53,413 bases of DNA, from the NCBI GenBank assembly GCA_900315125.1, contig OMXT01000040.1, positions 1 through 53,413 of the forward strand. Direction: 5' to 3'. Positions 1 to 8,674 of this stretch are shown here, one piece after another. The notes below the pieces were generated by a model. The model had not been told where the DNA came from. It saw only the letters and a program-made list of their open reading frames with translations, and did no database searches. Positions within the stretch are counted from its first letter, which is position 1, and the number at the start of each line of letters is the position of its first letter. Source of the DNA: an uncultured Eubacteriales bacterium (GTDB lineage Bacteria > Bacillota > Clostridia > Peptostreptococcales > Anaerovoracaceae). Both the position numbers and the translations under genes were made by a program.

Positions 1-128
1 ACAAAATAGACCGCAGGGGTGCAGTCTACTTTGTTCAAAAGGGGTATTGGGATTAGAGATTAATGAGGTTATCAGGGGGATAACCACAACTAAATTATAA
101 CTTAAATAAAGGATTTTTCAAGATAATA
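1..128. other. Left-edge non-coding stretch with two small inverted repeats
   Basis: No gene is seen here. Positions 1-11 and 24-34 form an 11-bp imperfect inverted repeat (one mismatch) around a 12-base loop, and 68-73 pairs perfectly with 79-84 (GTTATC/GATAAC, loop AGGGG). An A+T-rich stretch follows. The hairpins could be the end of a transcript that begins left of the window or a leader. Without the upstream sequence I cannot decide. Confidence 0.35.
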
Positions 129-270
129 TTGAAAAAATTATTTTATTTTTATAATTATTTTCGTGAGTTCTATGCGTTCAGAAATACGTTCCGAAGCCGA
201 ACCGAAAAAGGGCAGGGAAAGGGCAGTATACGAGAGAAAGGAAAACTTTCTCCCGCAGGGCAAATATATG

Positions 271-299
271 TTTTCAACAGGGTTTACGAGTGTTATAAT
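271..299 (+). promoter_or_regulatory. Extended -10 promoter for the Nudix gene
   Basis: The -35 is TTTTCA (271-276) and the -10 is TATAAT (294-299), with a 17-bp spacer and a TGn extension at 291-293. Transcription would start near 306. The reading frame of the Nudix gene is open upstream to 129, but this promoter lies inside that extension, so the coding start must lie downstream of it. Confidence 0.7.
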
Positions 300-368
300 A
301 TTGTAAAGTGTGCGGTTTCCGCGGATCAACATAAAAAGATGCGGGGAACGCAGGGGAAGAAGGATATC

Positions 369-929
369 ATGTCGCTCGAGGAAGAAACGATCCGTTCGGA
401 TGTTGTATATAATGGAAAACTGATCCGCGTCAGGGAGGACCTGGTGACCGCAGCCTGCGGTCCCGCTGCCCGGGAGATCGTGGAGCATGCGGAAGGTGTT
501 GTTATCGCGGCCCTCAAGCCGGACGGCAGCCTCATCATGGAGCGCCAGTACCGTAAGGCAGCGGAGCGAGAGTTCTTCGAATGTCCCGCAGGAAAGATCG
601 ATCCCGGCGAGGATCCGGTGCATGCAGCTCTCCGGGAACTGCGGGAGGAGACCGGCTGCAGGGCCGGCAGGATCGAACTGCTAGCCAGGTCCTGGCCGTC
701 CGCAGGATATTCCACGGAAGTGCTGCATATATTCTTATGTACAGACCTGATCCAAGGTGATAGGGATCTCGATGACAGCGAGTCGATCGACCTGGAGGAG
801 CATCCCCTGGAAGAACTCTATGAGATGATCATCGGGGGAAAACTGGAGGACGGCAAGAGCCAGCTTGCCATCCTTCTGACAAGGGACAGGATCGTCAGAG
901 GCATGCTGGAAGATTATTTAATTGGTTGA
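369..929 (+). CDS. Nudix hydrolase, ADP-ribose pyrophosphatase-like
   Basis: A protein of 186 aa that probably hydrolyses a nucleoside diphosphate linked to another group, ADP-ribose being the commonest substrate of this subgroup. The full Nudix box is visible: G-K-I-D-P-G-E, seven residues, then RELREETG, which provides the metal-binding glutamates. The ATG at 369 (MSLEEETIRS) is chosen because a promoter sits at 271-299 and a purine-rich AGGGGAAGAAGG lies just before it. The frame is open back to 129, and an ATG at 339 is the only other plausible start. The stop lies four bases before the next gene's ATG, so the two are likely co-transcribed. The family assignment is firm, but the exact substrate is inferred from family resemblance. 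Confidence 0.88.
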   Translation: MSLEEETIRSDVVYNGKLIRVREDLVTAACGPAAREIVEHAEGVVIAALKPDGSLIMERQYRKAAEREFFECPAGKIDPGEDPVHAALRELREETGCRAGRIELLARSWPSAGYSTEVLHIFLCTDLIQGDRDLDDSESIDLEEHPLEELYEMIIGGKLEDGKSQLAILLTRDRIVRGMLEDYLIG

Positions 930-933
930 GTTA

Positions 934-1839
934 ATGGAGAACCTGCAGATGATAGTTAATGATTTTCTCGAGTATATACAGTCTGCCAAGAAGGTGTCGG
1001 GCAATACGGTGGCAGCTTATAAACAGGACATCCGGGCTTTCGGCCGTTTCCTGAATGACAATGGTATAGAAGACTACAAGGATGCGACGAACACACAGGT
1101 CGTGGCCTATCTGATGGAACTGAAGCAGACAGGGAAATCCAAGGCTACGGTGAACCGCAAGCTGGCGTCCATCCGGGCTTTTTACCGTTATCTGCAGAAC
1201 CAGGGCTTTGTTGCCCAGAATCCTACAGAAGGGATCAAGTCCCCCAAGATCTCCCGCAAGGAAATTTCTTATCTTTCTATCGCTGAAGTGGAGCATCTGC
1301 TGGAGATGCCTGATGACTCCATCAAGGGCCTGCGGGACCGTGCCATGCTGGAGGTCCTGTATGCCACCGGGATCCGGGTCAGCGAGATCATAGAACTGAA
1401 GGTTTCTGACGCGAACCTGACCATGGGATTCGTTAAATGCAACGGGAACCACGGAAGGGCGCGGATCGTGCCCATGGGCAAGCCTGCCCGCCGGGCGCTC
1501 AAGGCGTATCTCGACAAGAGCCGGCCTGAGCTGGTCAAGGATCAGCCGGAGGACGGGCCGGACAGCCCTTTGTTCGTGAATTATATGGGAGAGATCTTTA
1601 CCCGGCAGGGTTTCTGGAAGATCCTCAAGCAATACGGTAAGGATGCGGGACTGGAGGATAAGCTGACGCCCCAGACGCTGCGGAATTCCTTCGCCATGCA
1701 TATGGTGCAGAACGGCATAGACATGAAGTCGCTCCAGGAGCTCATGGGTCATGAGGATATCCTGGCGACCCAGGTGTACTTTGAGCATATGCGCAACCGG
1801 ATTAAGGATGTGTACGACAAGACCCATCCCCGGGCGTGA
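934..1839 (+). CDS. xerD: Xer-type tyrosine recombinase with atypical active site
   Basis: A two-domain tyrosine recombinase of about 301 aa: an N-terminal SAM-like core-binding domain (residues ~10-95) and a C-terminal catalytic domain. XerC/XerD proteins resolve chromosome dimers at dif. Arg (GIRVSE, ~148), the second Arg (TLRNSF, 250), His (MGHEDI, 273) and the Tyr nucleophile (TQVYFEH, 282) are present. The usual HxxR reads QTLR, so His is replaced by Gln at 247. The lysine of the usual GKGNKER hairpin aligns with Asn in GNHGRARIVP. The start is uncertain. ATG 934 follows the Nudix stop closely, while ATG 949 has a better GGAG at 936-939. The xerD call rests on length and layout. It may be a divergent or inactive relative. 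Confidence 0.75.
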   Translation: MENLQMIVNDFLEYIQSAKKVSGNTVAAYKQDIRAFGRFLNDNGIEDYKDATNTQVVAYLMELKQTGKSKATVNRKLASIRAFYRYLQNQGFVAQNPTEGIKSPKISRKEISYLSIAEVEHLLEMPDDSIKGLRDRAMLEVLYATGIRVSEIIELKVSDANLTMGFVKCNGNHGRARIVPMGKPARRALKAYLDKSRPELVKDQPEDGPDSPLFVNYMGEIFTRQGFWKILKQYGKDAGLEDKLTPQTLRNSFAMHMVQNGIDMKSLQELMGHEDILATQVYFEHMRNRIKDVYDKTHPRA

Positions 1840-1897
1840 ACAAAGGCGGGACCGGCTGTTCGCCGGCGATTATGACATAAATAATAATGACAACGTA

Positions 1898-1925
1898 AAA
1901 GAGCTGCGGATTTCCGCAGCTCTTT
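1898..1925. terminator. Bidirectional terminator between xerD and rplS
   Basis: AAAGAGCTGCGG at 1898-1909 pairs perfectly with 1914-1925 around a four-base loop. A-tracts and T-tracts on both flanks let it serve the converging xerD (+) and rplS (-) transcripts. The T-run is stronger on the minus strand (AAAA at 1897-1900 on plus). Confidence 0.8.
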
Positions 1926-1943
1926 GAGAATACTGATCTCTGA

Positions 1944-2282
1944 TTATTTGCTCTTGATCTTGGCAGCTTTACCTGTTCTGCTGCGCATGTAGTTGAGCTT
2001 AGCTCTTCTGACATCGCCTCTGCGAACAACCTCGATCTTCTCGATCCAGGGTGAGTGGATCGGGAATGTCTTCTCTACGCCGACGCCGGATGCGATTCTT
2101 CTTACGGTGAAGGTCTCGCCGATGCCGCCGTTCTGACGCTTGAGAACGAATCCCTCAAATACCTGAATTCTCTCTCTGTTTCCTTCCTTGATCTTGATAG
2201 ATACGCGAACGGTATCACCAACACGGAATTCAGGGATGTCCTTCTTCAGGTAATCCTGAGTAATTGCATCTATTGCATTCAT
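1944..2282 (-). CDS. rplS: 50S ribosomal protein L19
   Basis: A 112-aa protein that fits L19 in length and sequence ([34 protein letters not shown]). L19 sits at the 30S-50S interface. The start ATG at 2282 is preceded by a strong GGAAGGAGG, although the frame is open much further upstream. The gene stands alone on the minus strand, facing xerD and divergent from rbgA. In many Bacillota rplS lies co-directionally in rimM-trmD-rplS-rbgA-rnhB, so here it appears inverted relative to rbgA-rnhB. It has its own promoter (2410-2438) and a ~120-base structured leader, suggesting separate control. Confidence 0.97.
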   Translation of the reverse strand: MNAIDAITQDYLKKDIPEFRVGDTVRVSIKIKEGNRERIQVFEGFVLKRQNGGIGETFTVRRIASGVGVEKTFPIHSPWIEKIEVVRRGDVRRAKLNYMRSRTGKAAKIKSK

Positions 2283-2403
2283 GATTGTATCCTCCTTCCT
2301 TCCATAGACGTTCTTACAATGCTTTCCTTCTCTGCAGAAGGGGCTCCGCGTCAGTCTCTGAGGACGGCCGGAGCGTCTCCATTCAGAGGAACGCCCGTAA
2401 TAC
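2283..2403 (-). promoter_or_regulatory. Structured rplS mRNA leader (candidate L19 leader)
   Basis: The transcript from the promoter at 2410-2438 has about 120 untranslated bases. Two helices are clear. One is GCTCCG (2343-2348) with CGGAGC (2369-2374), stacked on CGTC (2349-2352) with GACG (2363-2366). The other is CCTTCT (2326-2331) with AGAAGG (2336-2341), with a CTGC loop on the plus strand. Autoregulatory L19 leader RNAs are known in Firmicutes. I cannot confirm a match to that consensus by eye. Confidence 0.5.
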
Positions 2404-2409
2404 TGCATT

Positions 2410-2438
2410 ATTATAGCAGAACTGCCATTGGGATGCAA
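2410..2438 (-). promoter_or_regulatory. rplS promoter
   Basis: On the minus strand, TTGCAT (complement of 2433-2438) and a perfect TATAAT (complement of 2410-2415) are separated by 17 bp. Transcription would begin near 2403. Confidence 0.8.
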
Positions 2439-2513
2439 GAAATATTTTAACTTAAGCATCTGTTTTTTAATCTCTGCCATTAGGAAGTACAGCTGTGTAT
2501 ACAGCCCTCCCGG

Positions 2514-2542
2514 TTGAAAGTAAGGGGAAAATGAAATATAAT
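2514..2542 (+). promoter_or_regulatory. rbgA promoter
   Basis: TTGAAA (2514-2519), a 17-bp spacer and TATAAT (2537-2542). Transcription starts near 2549, giving a short leader before the rbgA ATG at 2584. It is back to back with the rplS promoter. Together they account for the roughly 300-base gene-free gap 2283-2583. Confidence 0.85.
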
Positions 2543-2583
2543 AGTTTAGTACGCGAAACCAAAGACGACGGAGGAGACGGAGC

Positions 2584-3492
2584 ATGAACAGCATCAACTG
2601 GTACCCGGGCCACATGAAGAAGACGCGGGAGCTGATCCAGAGCAATCTTAAGATGGTAGACATCGTGATCGAGGTGATCGATGCCAGGATCCCCGTCTCG
2701 AGCCGCAATCCCATTATAGACGAACTGGTGGGGGAGAAGCCAAGGGTCATCGTGCTGAACAAGAAGGATCTGGCTTCGCCGGAGGAGAATGAGCGTTGGA
2801 TGAGTTACCTGAAACGGGGCAATACGACGGCCATCGACATGAACTGCATGTCCGGCGAAGGAGTCAAGCGGCTCTTTGCGCTGCTGGATGATGAGAAGAA
2901 GCGCATTGCAGCGGAGCGGGCAGCCCGGGGAGCATCGGATGACAGTGACGGGAGCAGGAACGCTGCGAGAGCAGCCATGCTCCGGAACAAGCCCCTGCGG
3001 CTCATGATCGTAGGCGTACCGAATGTAGGCAAGTCTTCGCTGATCAACCGGATGACCGGGAAGAAGAGTACCCAGACCGGCGACCGGCCGGGTGTGACGA
3101 AGGGCAAGCAGTGGCTGACACTTAAGGGCGGAATGCAGCTCATGGACACGCCGGGTATCCTATGGCCCAAGTTTGAGGATCAGCAGGTGGGACTGAACCT
3201 TGCGTATTGCGGGAGCATCAGGGATGAGATCATGGATATTGCGGATCTCTGCCTGGAGTTCATCGGCGATATGCGCCAGGCTTATCCGGGGCTCCTGATG
3301 AAGCGATACGGACTGGAGGAACTGGGTGAGACGCCTTTGGAGACTATGGAGGACATCGCACGCCGCAGGGGTTTCATCCTGCCCGGCAAGCGCATAGACT
3401 ATGAGCGCTGCGCCAGGACGGTCCTGGACGAGTTCCGCAGCGGAAAGATCGGAAGGATCACACTGGAGCGCTGCGAGTCAGACCAGAAATGA
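2584..3492 (+). CDS. rbgA: Ribosome biogenesis GTPase RbgA (YlqF)
   Basis: A circularly permuted GTPase of 302 aa needed for late assembly of the 50S subunit. The motif order G4 (NKKD, ~59), G1 (GVPNVGKSS, ~144) and G3 (DTPG, ~181) is diagnostic. The opening [16 protein letters not shown] is the conserved start of the family. The C-terminal ~90 residues form the helical RNA-binding domain. The ATG at 2584 follows GGAGGAGACGGAGC. It heads a co-directional run with rnhB and fhs (31 and 1 base gaps), the rbgA-rnhB pairing being widespread in Bacillota. Confidence 0.96.
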   Translation: MNSINWYPGHMKKTRELIQSNLKMVDIVIEVIDARIPVSSRNPIIDELVGEKPRVIVLNKKDLASPEENERWMSYLKRGNTTAIDMNCMSGEGVKRLFALLDDEKKRIAAERAARGASDDSDGSRNAARAAMLRNKPLRLMIVGVPNVGKSSLINRMTGKKSTQTGDRPGVTKGKQWLTLKGGMQLMDTPGILWPKFEDQQVGLNLAYCGSIRDEIMDIADLCLEFIGDMRQAYPGLLMKRYGLEELGETPLETMEDIARRRGFILPGKRIDYERCARTVLDEFRSGKIGRITLERCESDQK

Positions 3493-3523
3493 CGAAGCAG
3501 TACAGCGGAAATGAGGACAGACC

Positions 3524-4192
3524 ATGACGAAAGACGAGCGGCTGCGCAGACAGGAAGAACGGCAGAGGGAGCTCTTCGGATTTGACTGCCGGATGAGAGA
3601 ACGAGGCGTGATCGCCGGTGTGGACGAAGTGGGCAGGGGCCCGCTGGCCGGTCCGGTGGTGGCAGCCTGCGTCGTGCTCCCGGAGGACTTTTGCGTTCTG
3701 GGAATCGACGATTCCAAAAGGGTGAGCGAAAAGCGAAGAGAGGCTTTGTATAAAGAAATCATCGACGGGGCGGATGCGTACGGCATTGGGTGCCGGGACA
3801 ACCGGGTCATCGATGAGATCAATATTCTGGAGGCAACCAAGCAGGCTATGGCGGACGCGATCCGGGAGGCAGACCGGATGCTCCGGGAGCGGACGGGACG
3901 GTCTATTGATCTTGTACTGATCGACGCAGTGCATCTGGAGCAGCTGGACATTCCTCAGGAATCCATCATCAAGGGGGACGCTACAAGCCTTTCCATTGCG
4001 GCGGCTTCGATCGTGGCGAAAGTCACCCGGGACCGGGAGATGATCGCTTATGATGATATTTATTCGGGTTATGGATTTGCAAAGAATAAGGGATACGGGA
4101 CCCGTGCTCATTATGACGGGATCCGGGCCCAGGGGATCACACCGATCCACAGAAGGTCTTTTCTAAAAAATTTGGAACAGGAGGAAAACTGA
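3524..4192 (+). CDS. rnhB: Ribonuclease HII
   Basis: A 222-aa type 2 RNase H that cleaves RNA in RNA-DNA hybrids and at single ribonucleotides embedded in DNA. The catalytic DE of [11 protein letters not shown] is near residues 32-33, LIDAVH carries a further Asp, and [20 protein letters not shown] is the conserved segment around the last metal-binding residues. The ATG at 3524 follows GAGGACAG. The stop is one base before the fhs start, so translation of fhs is probably coupled. Confidence 0.96.
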   Translation: MTKDERLRRQEERQRELFGFDCRMRERGVIAGVDEVGRGPLAGPVVAACVVLPEDFCVLGIDDSKRVSEKRREALYKEIIDGADAYGIGCRDNRVIDEINILEATKQAMADAIREADRMLRERTGRSIDLVLIDAVHLEQLDIPQESIIKGDATSLSIAAASIVAKVTRDREMIAYDDIYSGYGFAKNKGYGTRAHYDGIRAQGITPIHRRSFLKNLEQEEN

Positions 4193-4193
4193 A

Positions 4194-5867
4194 ATGAAAA
4201 CAGATATTCAGATCGCGCAGGAAACGGAAATGAAGAACATACGCGAGATCGCAGCATCTGCAGGGATCGATGAGAAGTACCTGGAGCTTTATGGAAATTA
4301 TAAGGCGAAGATCGACTACAGCATCCTGGATGACATGAAGGACAAGCCGGACGGCAAACTGATCCTGGTTACAGCGATTTCCCCGACACCTGCGGGAGAA
4401 GGCAAGACGACTACATCTGTCGGACTGGCGGACGCTTTTCACCGGCTGGGCAAGAATGTCATGGTCGCTCTGAGAGAGCCTTCCCTGGGACCGGTATTCG
4501 GCATCAAGGGCGGCGCTGCAGGCGGCGGCTATGCCCAGGTGGTGCCCATGGAGGATATCAATCTTCATTTCACGGGGGACATGCACGCTATCGGCGCGGC
4601 GAACAACCTGATCGCCGCCATGCTGGACAACCACATTCAGCAGGGCAATAAGCTGGGCATCGATCCCCGCCGCATCACGTGGAAGCGGGCCGTGGACATG
4701 AACGACCGCCAGCTCCGCCATATCGTAGACGGCCTGGGGGGCAAAGCCAGCGGCGTGCCGAGAGAAGACGGATTTGAGATCACCGTTGCCAGCGAGATCA
4801 TGGCGATCCTCTGCCTCTCTCATGACATAGAAGATATGAAAGATAAGATCTCTAAGATCATTGTTGGATATACCTACGATGGTCAGCCGGTGAAGGTTGC
4901 GGACCTTAAAGCGCAGGGCGCGGCGGCAGCGCTGCTGAAGGATGCCCTCAAGCCCAATCTGGTCCAGACACTGGAGCATACACCGGCATTTATTCACGGC
5001 GGTCCTTTCGCTAATATCGCCCACGGATGCAACTCCATCATGGCTACGAGAACGGCGCTGAAACTGGCGGATTATACCGTTACAGAGGCGGGATTCGCCG
5101 CGGATCTGGGTGCGGAGAAGTTTGTGGACATCAAGTGCCGCAAGGCTGGTCTCAGACCGGATGCCTGCGTGATCGTTGCCACCGTAAGAGCGCTGAAATA
5201 TCACGGCGGCGTGCCCAAGAACGATCTGAATGAGGAGAACCTTGAGGCTCTGGAAAAAGGACTTCCCAATCTGCTGCAGCACCTGGAGAACGTGAAGAAG
5301 GTCTTCGGGATCCCGGCAGTGGTCGCTATCAATGAGTTCCCCACGGATACCCAGGCAGAGATCGACCTGGTAGAAAAGAAGTGCCGGGAGCTGGGTGTAA
5401 ATGTCGTGCTCAGCCAGGTATGGGCGAAAGGCGGCGAAGGCGGCGAGGCCCTGGCGAAGGAAGTGATCCGGCTCTGTGACGAGGGGGACAATCATTTCGG
5501 ATTCACCTATCCTCTGGATCTGCCGATCCGGGAGAAGATCGAGATGGTCGCGAAGCGGATCTACCACGCAGACGGCGTGATCTACGAGAAGAAGGCCGCC
5601 CAGTCCATCGATCAGCTGGAGAAGCTGGGATACGGCGGACTGCCTGTCTGCATGGCCAAGACTCAGTTCAGCTTCTCTGATGATCCGTCTCTTCTGGGCG
5701 CGCCGAAGGGATTTGAGATCACGGTCACAGAGGTCAAGGCAGACGCGGGTGCAGGATTCATCGTTGTCAAGACCGGCAATATCATGACTATGCCCGGACT
5801 GCCCAAGGTTCCCGCGGCGGAGAAGATCGACGTGGACAACAACGGAAAGATCACCGGCCTGTTCTAG
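4194..5867 (+). CDS. fhs: Formate-tetrahydrofolate ligase
   Basis: A 557-aa enzyme of the expected length that joins formate to tetrahydrofolate at the cost of ATP, giving 10-formyl-THF. The ATP loop [10 protein letters not shown] lies near residues 64-73. The downstream regions [21 protein letters not shown] (split here by position ~98-118) and [14 protein letters not shown] are typical. AGGAGG at 4177-4182 serves the ATG at 4194. It belongs to the rbgA-rnhB transcript. Its functional partner fchA is 4 kb downstream, after an inserted acyl-transfer cassette. With GlyA (37.2 kb) it provides C1 folates. Whether it feeds acetogenesis or only biosynthesis cannot be told from here. Confidence 0.97.
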   Translation: MKTDIQIAQETEMKNIREIAASAGIDEKYLELYGNYKAKIDYSILDDMKDKPDGKLILVTAISPTPAGEGKTTTSVGLADAFHRLGKNVMVALREPSLGPVFGIKGGAAGGGYAQVVPMEDINLHFTGDMHAIGAANNLIAAMLDNHIQQGNKLGIDPRRITWKRAVDMNDRQLRHIVDGLGGKASGVPREDGFEITVASEIMAILCLSHDIEDMKDKISKIIVGYTYDGQPVKVADLKAQGAAAALLKDALKPNLVQTLEHTPAFIHGGPFANIAHGCNSIMATRTALKLADYTVTEAGFAADLGAEKFVDIKCRKAGLRPDACVIVATVRALKYHGGVPKNDLNEENLEALEKGLPNLLQHLENVKKVFGIPAVVAINEFPTDTQAEIDLVEKKCRELGVNVVLSQVWAKGGEGGEALAKEVIRLCDEGDNHFGFTYPLDLPIREKIEMVAKRIYHADGVIYEKKAAQSIDQLEKLGYGGLPVCMAKTQFSFSDDPSLLGAPKGFEITVTEVKADAGAGFIVVKTGNIMTMPGLPKVPAAEKIDVDNNGKITGLF

Positions 5868-5935
5868 AGAACGGCACGGATATTAACGGATATTTTATCA
5901 AAGAGGAGAAGGGGACGAGTATTTAGAAAGGGACT

Positions 5936-6721
5936 ATGAGGATCAGGGGGATCGACATAACACGGAAACGGGTCATCACGGTTATTCTTCTCGCCGCGGC
6001 GCTGATATTTCTGTTCCAGCTGGTGCGGATCAATCTGCCTGCCCGGGTCAGCAGCGACACGGTGAAGGATAACCTTAAGATGATCTCGGAATATAATTTC
6101 TCGAGCGTCACAGATGTAGAGCAGAAGCTGGATGAGGTCAACAGCACCGATCCGCCCCAGGCGGGGGTGACCAAGAGCGGCATTTCCAAGGCGAAGTACC
6201 GCCAGATCTTTGACGGCTCTGTTGTGGTGGGCGATTCCATCACGGAAGGGCTGACAGAATACGGGTTCCTGGACGACGGCCAGGTGTTCGGCAAGGTGGG
6301 TGCGTCCATAATAAAAGACGGGGCTTTGTTCACCGGAGCGTCAGCGACTTATCCGAAGCACGCTTTTTTCTCCTTCGGCATGAACGACATGGGCAATTAC
6401 CGGGGCGACAGCAGCGCTTTTATGAAGAAGTACAAAGGCCTGCTGGATCAGTTCCATAAAGATTCGCCGAAGACTGTTCTCTATGTCAACAGCATCTCTA
6501 CGCCCTCCGCGGCGGCGAGAAAGAAGAACAAGTCTCTTCGGAATTATAAGAAATTCAATGCGGCGCTGCGGACCATGTGCAGCGAGATGGGCATCACTTA
6601 TATCGATAACAACTATATTCTGGAAGGTCATCCGGAGTATTACGGAAGTGACGGGATCCACGTGAGCCAGGGCTACTACAGAAAATGGCTGAACAACATG
6701 ATCCTGAAGGCGGGGCTATGA
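5936..6721 (+). CDS. Membrane-anchored SGNH/GDSL-type hydrolase-like protein
   Basis: A 261-aa protein with a basic N-terminus and one hydrophobic helix (~13-30), so the catalytic domain should face outward. The SGNH blocks are present: GDSITEG with Ser 101 (block I), FGMND with Gly/Asn near 148-150 (block III) and SDGIH with Asp 239 and His 242 (block V). Such proteins act as esterases or as the acyl-transferring partner of MBOAT proteins on surface glycans. AGAAAGGG precedes the ATG. The stop overlaps the next gene by ATGA. Its grouping with DUF4358, MBOAT and DHHW genes supports a role in O-acylation of an exported polymer. The substrate is unknown. Confidence 0.82.
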   Translation: MRIRGIDITRKRVITVILLAAALIFLFQLVRINLPARVSSDTVKDNLKMISEYNFSSVTDVEQKLDEVNSTDPPQAGVTKSGISKAKYRQIFDGSVVVGDSITEGLTEYGFLDDGQVFGKVGASIIKDGALFTGASATYPKHAFFSFGMNDMGNYRGDSSAFMKKYKGLLDQFHKDSPKTVLYVNSISTPSAAARKKNKSLRNYKKFNAALRTMCSEMGITYIDNNYILEGHPEYYGSDGIHVSQGYYRKWLNNMILKAGL

Positions 6722-7260
6722 GCGGTAAGACATCTGCAGACATCAAGGGAATATCGAGAGAACTCCTGGGCAGGATGGATCCGCGGCAGCTGGGGGGCTC
6801 CGCCATCACCCGGATCGTGCTGGTGGTGATCCTTATCATCTTCATGGCCTCCGTCTATCACAGTGCCAATGCGAAGGACGTGCCTATGGATACCATAGAG
6901 CACAGCCTTAAGACAGAGACGGATCTTGGGTCCATGACCAGGTGCAGCAACCGGCAGCTCATGCAGTTCATCGGGCTGGATTATTCCAACTATCAGTCCT
7001 ATATATATTATAAGAGCAAAGAAGCCCTGGGGGTGGACGAGCTGCTGATCGTAAAGGCCCATAACAGGGACGATCTGACGGCGGTGCAGGACGCGGTGGA
7101 GCAGCGTATTGCCGACCAGATCCAGGCATTCTCCGGCTACGGACCGGACCAGGTGGCGGAGCTGAAGAACGCGGTGATCTATAAGCGGGGAAACTATCTG
7201 TTCTACTGCACGGCGAAGGATCCGGATCAATATGAGGGGGTGTTCCGCCATGTTATTTAG
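6718..7260 (+). CDS. DUF4358-type membrane protein
   Basis: A 180-aa protein with one transmembrane helix (~30-47) followed by an extracytoplasmic domain. It resembles the uncharacterised DUF4358 family, which I recall as occurring beside MBOAT and DHHW genes. No catalytic motif is visible. The ATG at 6718 overlaps the upstream stop (ATGA), which fixes the start despite an open frame from 6685. The C-terminus overlaps the MBOAT start by 11 bases. Translational coupling on both sides suggests stoichiometric production with the SGNH and MBOAT proteins. It could be an accessory or scaffold subunit of the acyl-transfer complex, which is inference from context. Confidence 0.7.
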   Translation: MSGKTSADIKGISRELLGRMDPRQLGGSAITRIVLVVILIIFMASVYHSANAKDVPMDTIEHSLKTETDLGSMTRCSNRQLMQFIGLDYSNYQSYIYYKSKEALGVDELLIVKAHNRDDLTAVQDAVEQRIADQIQAFSGYGPDQVAELKNAVIYKRGNYLFYCTAKDPDQYEGVFRHVI

Positions 7261-8653
7261 CAGCATCATCTTCCTCTTTTATTTTCTTCCCATACTGACT
7301 GCCGTGTATTTTCTGGTACCCCGGAGGAGAATGGATCTGCGGAATCTGGTCCTGCTCATTGCCAGCCTGATCTTCTACAGCTGGGGGGAGCCGGTCTACG
7401 TGTTCCTGATGATATACAGTTCCTTCTTTAATTACTTTATGGCCCACCTGATCCATCAGAACCAGGTGAAGGGCGGCAGCGGAAAGAAGGACCTGGCCTT
7501 CACCGTGGGAATGAACCTGTTTATCCTGTGCTTCTTCAAGTACTTCGGGTTTCTGATGGATACAATCAACGGGATATTCGGCAGCCATCTCCATTACACG
7601 GCGCTGGCGCTGCCCATTGGGATCTCCTTCTATACCTTTCAGGCTCTGTCCTATATCATCGATGTGTACCGGGGCAATGTTAAGCCCCAGGGCAGCTTCC
7701 TGAAGTTTACGCTCTACATCTCCCTCTTTCCCCAGCTGATCGCCGGGCCTATCGTAAAATACAGGGACATTGAGGAGCAGCTCGCGGAGAGAGAAACGTC
7801 GCTGGAAAAATTCGGAGAAGGGGCGGTCCGGCTTTTGTTCGGGCTGGGCAAGAAAGTGCTCCTCGCCAACAACCTGGGCGCGCTTCACACGGCCATACTG
7901 GCTTTGCCTGACAGCAAGGTCAGCATGGCGACCTACTGGATCGGCATGATCGCTTATACGCTGCAGATCTATTTCGACTTCAGCGGGTATTCCGACATGG
8001 CCATCGGCCTGGGGCGGATGTTTGGTTTTGAATTTCTGGAGAATTTCAACTATCCCTATATGTCCCGGACGGTGACGGAATTCTGGCGGCGGTGGCATAT
8101 CTCTCTGGGTACGTGGTTCCGGGAGTATCTCTACATTCCCCTGGGAGGCAACCGGGTCTCTGTGCCGCGGCATCTGCTGAACCTGATGATCGTCTGGTCT
8201 CTGACCGGACTGTGGCACGGCGCCAGCTGGAACTTCATCTGCTGGGGACTTTACTACGGAATCATACTGATACTGGAGAAATATATCTACAGCAGAGGTC
8301 TTTCCCGGACCAGTCCCTGGGTCCAGCACGTATATACCATGCTGCTGGTCATGCTGGGATGGGTGCTGTTCTTCAGCGATGACCTGGGCAGCGCGCTCCA
8401 TTACATGGCGGTGATGATCGGCATCGGCAAGTTCCCGCTGGTCAACATGATGACCCTCTATCTGATCCGGACCAATCTGATTCTGCTGGTCGTCGCTGGG
8501 TTCTGCGCCACGCCGAAGCCCATGGAGAAATTCAGGAAATTCAGCGAACGGTACAGCATTGCGGGTATCATTTGCGTGTTTGCAATCTTCATCTGCTCCG
8601 TCGCTTACCTGATCTACAGCTCCTATAATCCGTTCCTGTATTTCCGGTTCTAG
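7250..8653 (+). CDS. MBOAT-family O-acyltransferase (AlgI/DltB-like)
   Basis: A polytopic membrane protein of 467 aa with many hydrophobic helices. The conserved MBOAT histidine is in LTGLWHGASW (His 323), and the family segment EFWRRWHISLGTWFREYLY is present. MBOAT proteins pass acyl groups, usually acetyl, across the membrane to a periplasmic or surface acceptor. The ATG at 7250 (MLFSSIIFLF) lies inside the end of the DUF4358 gene and follows GAGGGGG. In AlgI systems the acyl group is handed to SGNH/AlgJ-AlgX-type partners. The flanking SGNH and DHHW genes fit that scheme. The polymer that is modified is not identifiable here. Confidence 0.93.
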   Translation: MLFSSIIFLFYFLPILTAVYFLVPRRRMDLRNLVLLIASLIFYSWGEPVYVFLMIYSSFFNYFMAHLIHQNQVKGGSGKKDLAFTVGMNLFILCFFKYFGFLMDTINGIFGSHLHYTALALPIGISFYTFQALSYIIDVYRGNVKPQGSFLKFTLYISLFPQLIAGPIVKYRDIEEQLAERETSLEKFGEGAVRLLFGLGKKVLLANNLGALHTAILALPDSKVSMATYWIGMIAYTLQIYFDFSGYSDMAIGLGRMFGFEFLENFNYPYMSRTVTEFWRRWHISLGTWFREYLYIPLGGNRVSVPRHLLNLMIVWSLTGLWHGASWNFICWGLYYGIILILEKYIYSRGLSRTSPWVQHVYTMLLVMLGWVLFFSDDLGSALHYMAVMIGIGKFPLVNMMTLYLIRTNLILLVVAGFCATPKPMEKFRKFSERYSIAGIICVFAIFICSVAYLIYSSYNPFLYFRF

Positions 8654-8674
8654 GGCAGAGCCTGAAAGGATGAT

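Noticed and set aside
129-368. Long N-terminal extension of the Nudix gene from 129
   Set aside because: A good promoter (271-299) lies inside it, the extension is low-complexity and unlike Nudix proteins, and a better start is at 369.
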